Shown here: positions 23,341 to 24,417 of the stretch, piece after piece | Numbering within the stretch: position 1 is the first letter of the stretch | How the letters are laid out: each line of letters starts with the position of its first letter | Assembly (NCBI GenBank): GCA_049612785.1 | Contig: JBMZBW010000030.1 | Coordinates: forward strand, 1-24,417 | Source of the DNA: UBA7985 sp049612785 | GTDB taxonomy: Bacteria > Pseudomonadota > Alphaproteobacteria > UBA7985 | DNA length: 24,417 nt | Direction of reading: 5' to 3' | The notes under the pieces: generated by a model | Seen by the model: only the letters and a program-made list of their open reading frames with translations | Told to the model about the DNA's origin: nothing | Databases searched by the model: none | Made by a program: the position numbers and the translations under genes

Positions 23341-24417
23341 TTAGGCGGATGCTTCAACTGAAGCTTTCTCCACCCGAACGGCGGAGAATTTGAACTCAGG
23401 AATCTTGCCGTACGGGTCGAGGGCTGAGTTGGTGAGAATGTTTGCTGCCGCTTCGACATAGGCGAAGGGCAGGAACACCTGATCCGGGGAAACGGCTCGG
23501 TCCTCCCGCACCATGACGTCAACGGTGCCGCGACGCGTGGTCAGGCTGAGCATATCGCCAGCAACCGCGCCGAGCTTGCGCAAGGTGCTGGGGTGCATGG
23601 AGCAGTTTGCCTCGGGCTCCAGCGCGTCAAGCACGCTCGCCCGGCGGGTCATGGAGCCGGTGTGCCAGTGCTCAAGCTGCCGTCCGGTAATCAAGATCAT
23701 CGGAAATTCTTCGTCCGGCGTCTCGTCAGGGGCGACCAGATTAGCAGGCGTAAAGCGTGCACGGCCCTCAGCCCGCGGGAAGCCATCGCCAAAGACAATG
23801 GGCTGTCCGGGATCTTCCGGGCTGAGTGACGGATAGGTGACCGCATTCTGGTCAACCAGGCGCTCCCACGTGATGTTGTCGAGCGACTTCATGCTTTGCT
23901 TCATCTCGGCAAAGACCTCGGACGGGTGCTGGTAGGTCCAACCCAGTCCCAGGCGCTTGGCCAATTCGTTGGTGATGGCCCAATCTTCGCGGGCTTCACC
24001 TGGTGAAGGAACCGCCGGGCGGCCCATCTGCACCTGTCGGTTGGTATTGGTGACCGTTCCGGTTTTCTCCGGCCATGCGGCAGCAGGCAGAATCACGTCA
24101 GCGTAGTTCGCGGTTTCCGTCAGGAAAATATCCTGCACCACCAGATGTTCGAGCTTGGCCAGCGCATCGCGGGCGTGATCGACGTCAGGATCAGACATGG
24201 CCGGGTTCTCGCCCAGAACGTACATGCCCTTGATTTTGTCATCATGGACCGCGTCCATGATTTCCACGACCGTCAACCCACGCTGGCTGGCGATGCTCTC
24301 ACCGTCGTTCCAGATTTCGTGGAATGCAGTGCGAACGCCTTCGTCCTCGACCGACTGGTAATCGGGCAGGAACATTGGGATCAGGCCAGCGTCAGACGCG
24401 CCCTGTACGTTGTTCTG
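23341..24417 (-). CDS. fdsA: Formate dehydrogenase alpha subunit, C-terminal part (5' end outside window)
   Basis: The frame is open to the window edge and gives the last 358 residues of a molybdopterin oxidoreductase. The first visible residues QNNVQGASDAG, then IPMFLPDYQ, are typical of the alpha subunit of NAD-linked formate dehydrogenases (FdsA/FdhA). ENPAMSDPD, FLTETANYADVILPAA and TVTNTNRQVQ follow. The C-terminal molybdopterin-dinucleotide-binding domain includes LITGRQLEHWHTGSMTRR. It oxidises formate to CO2 and would normally work with beta and gamma subunits encoded upstream, outside the window. The catalytic (Sec)Cys and iron-sulfur domains are outside too. No fdsD or fdhD-like gene follows it; fhs does. 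Confidence 0.9.
   Translation of the reverse strand, partial: QNNVQGASDAGLIPMFLPDYQSVEDEGVRTAFHEIWNDGESIASQRGLTVVEIMDAVHDDKIKGMYVLGENPAMSDPDVDHARDALAKLEHLVVQDIFLTETANYADVILPAAAWPEKTGTVTNTNRQVQMGRPAVPSPGEAREDWAITNELAKRLGLGWTYQHPSEVFAEMKQSMKSLDNITWERLVDQNAVTYPSLSPEDPGQPIVFGDGFPRAEGRARFTPANLVAPDETPDEEFPMILITGRQLEHWHTGSMTRRASVLDALEPEANCSMHPSTLRKLGAVAGDMLSLTTRRGTVDVMVREDRAVSPDQVFLPFAYVEAAANILTNSALDPYGKIPEFKFSAVRVEKASVEASA

Overview
The window reads as chromosomal DNA from a moderately GC-rich proteobacterium. A marine alphaproteobacterium fits best: Agl-type sugar permeases, a PotFGHI importer beside a BetA-like oxidase, a DUF2147 protein, and formate-tetrahydrofolate ligase next to an NAD-linked-type formate dehydrogenase alpha subunit. 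This assignment rests on gene content only and is tentative. Coding density is high. I see no rRNA, tRNA, CRISPR array, insertion sequence or phage gene.

Left part (1-7.8 kb): the tail of a carbohydrate-binding protein gene (+) ends in two tandem hairpins, the second a rho-independent terminator. An aldo/keto reductase (+) follows, facing two carbohydrate ABC permeases (AglF/AglG-like) on the minus strand. A divergent control region of about 300 bp (3450-3756) separates these from a putrescine-type ABC importer (potF, terminator, potG-potH-potI) on the plus strand. A BetA-like GMC flavoprotein oxidoreductase lies at the end of that operon.

Middle part (9.5-16.2 kb): a Cys/Met-metabolism-type PLP enzyme (minus) converges on the GMC gene so tightly that both stop codons lie in one CTAG. 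Divergent from it run an MFS transporter and a membrane fatty-acid-desaturase-like protein (+). These meet gabD (succinate-semialdehyde dehydrogenase), which is downstream of pgi (glucose-6-phosphate isomerase) on the minus strand. A perfect 16-bp dyad lies in the pgi upstream region.

Right part (16.3-24.4 kb): a Baeyer-Villiger-type monooxygenase and a beta-lactamase-fold serine hydrolase overlap by ATGA and are divergent from a LysR regulator. This looks like a ketone-to-ester-to-acid/alcohol module. A secreted DUF2147 protein and galU (+) follow, converging on fhs, which lies downstream of the 3' part of the formate dehydrogenase alpha gene, cut by the window end.

Most genes belong to known families. 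The more interesting points are arrangements: the split sugar transporter, the pot importer with a BetA-like enzyme, the monooxygenase/hydrolase/LysR unit, and several unassigned palindromes. I found no convincing novel defence or mobile system.
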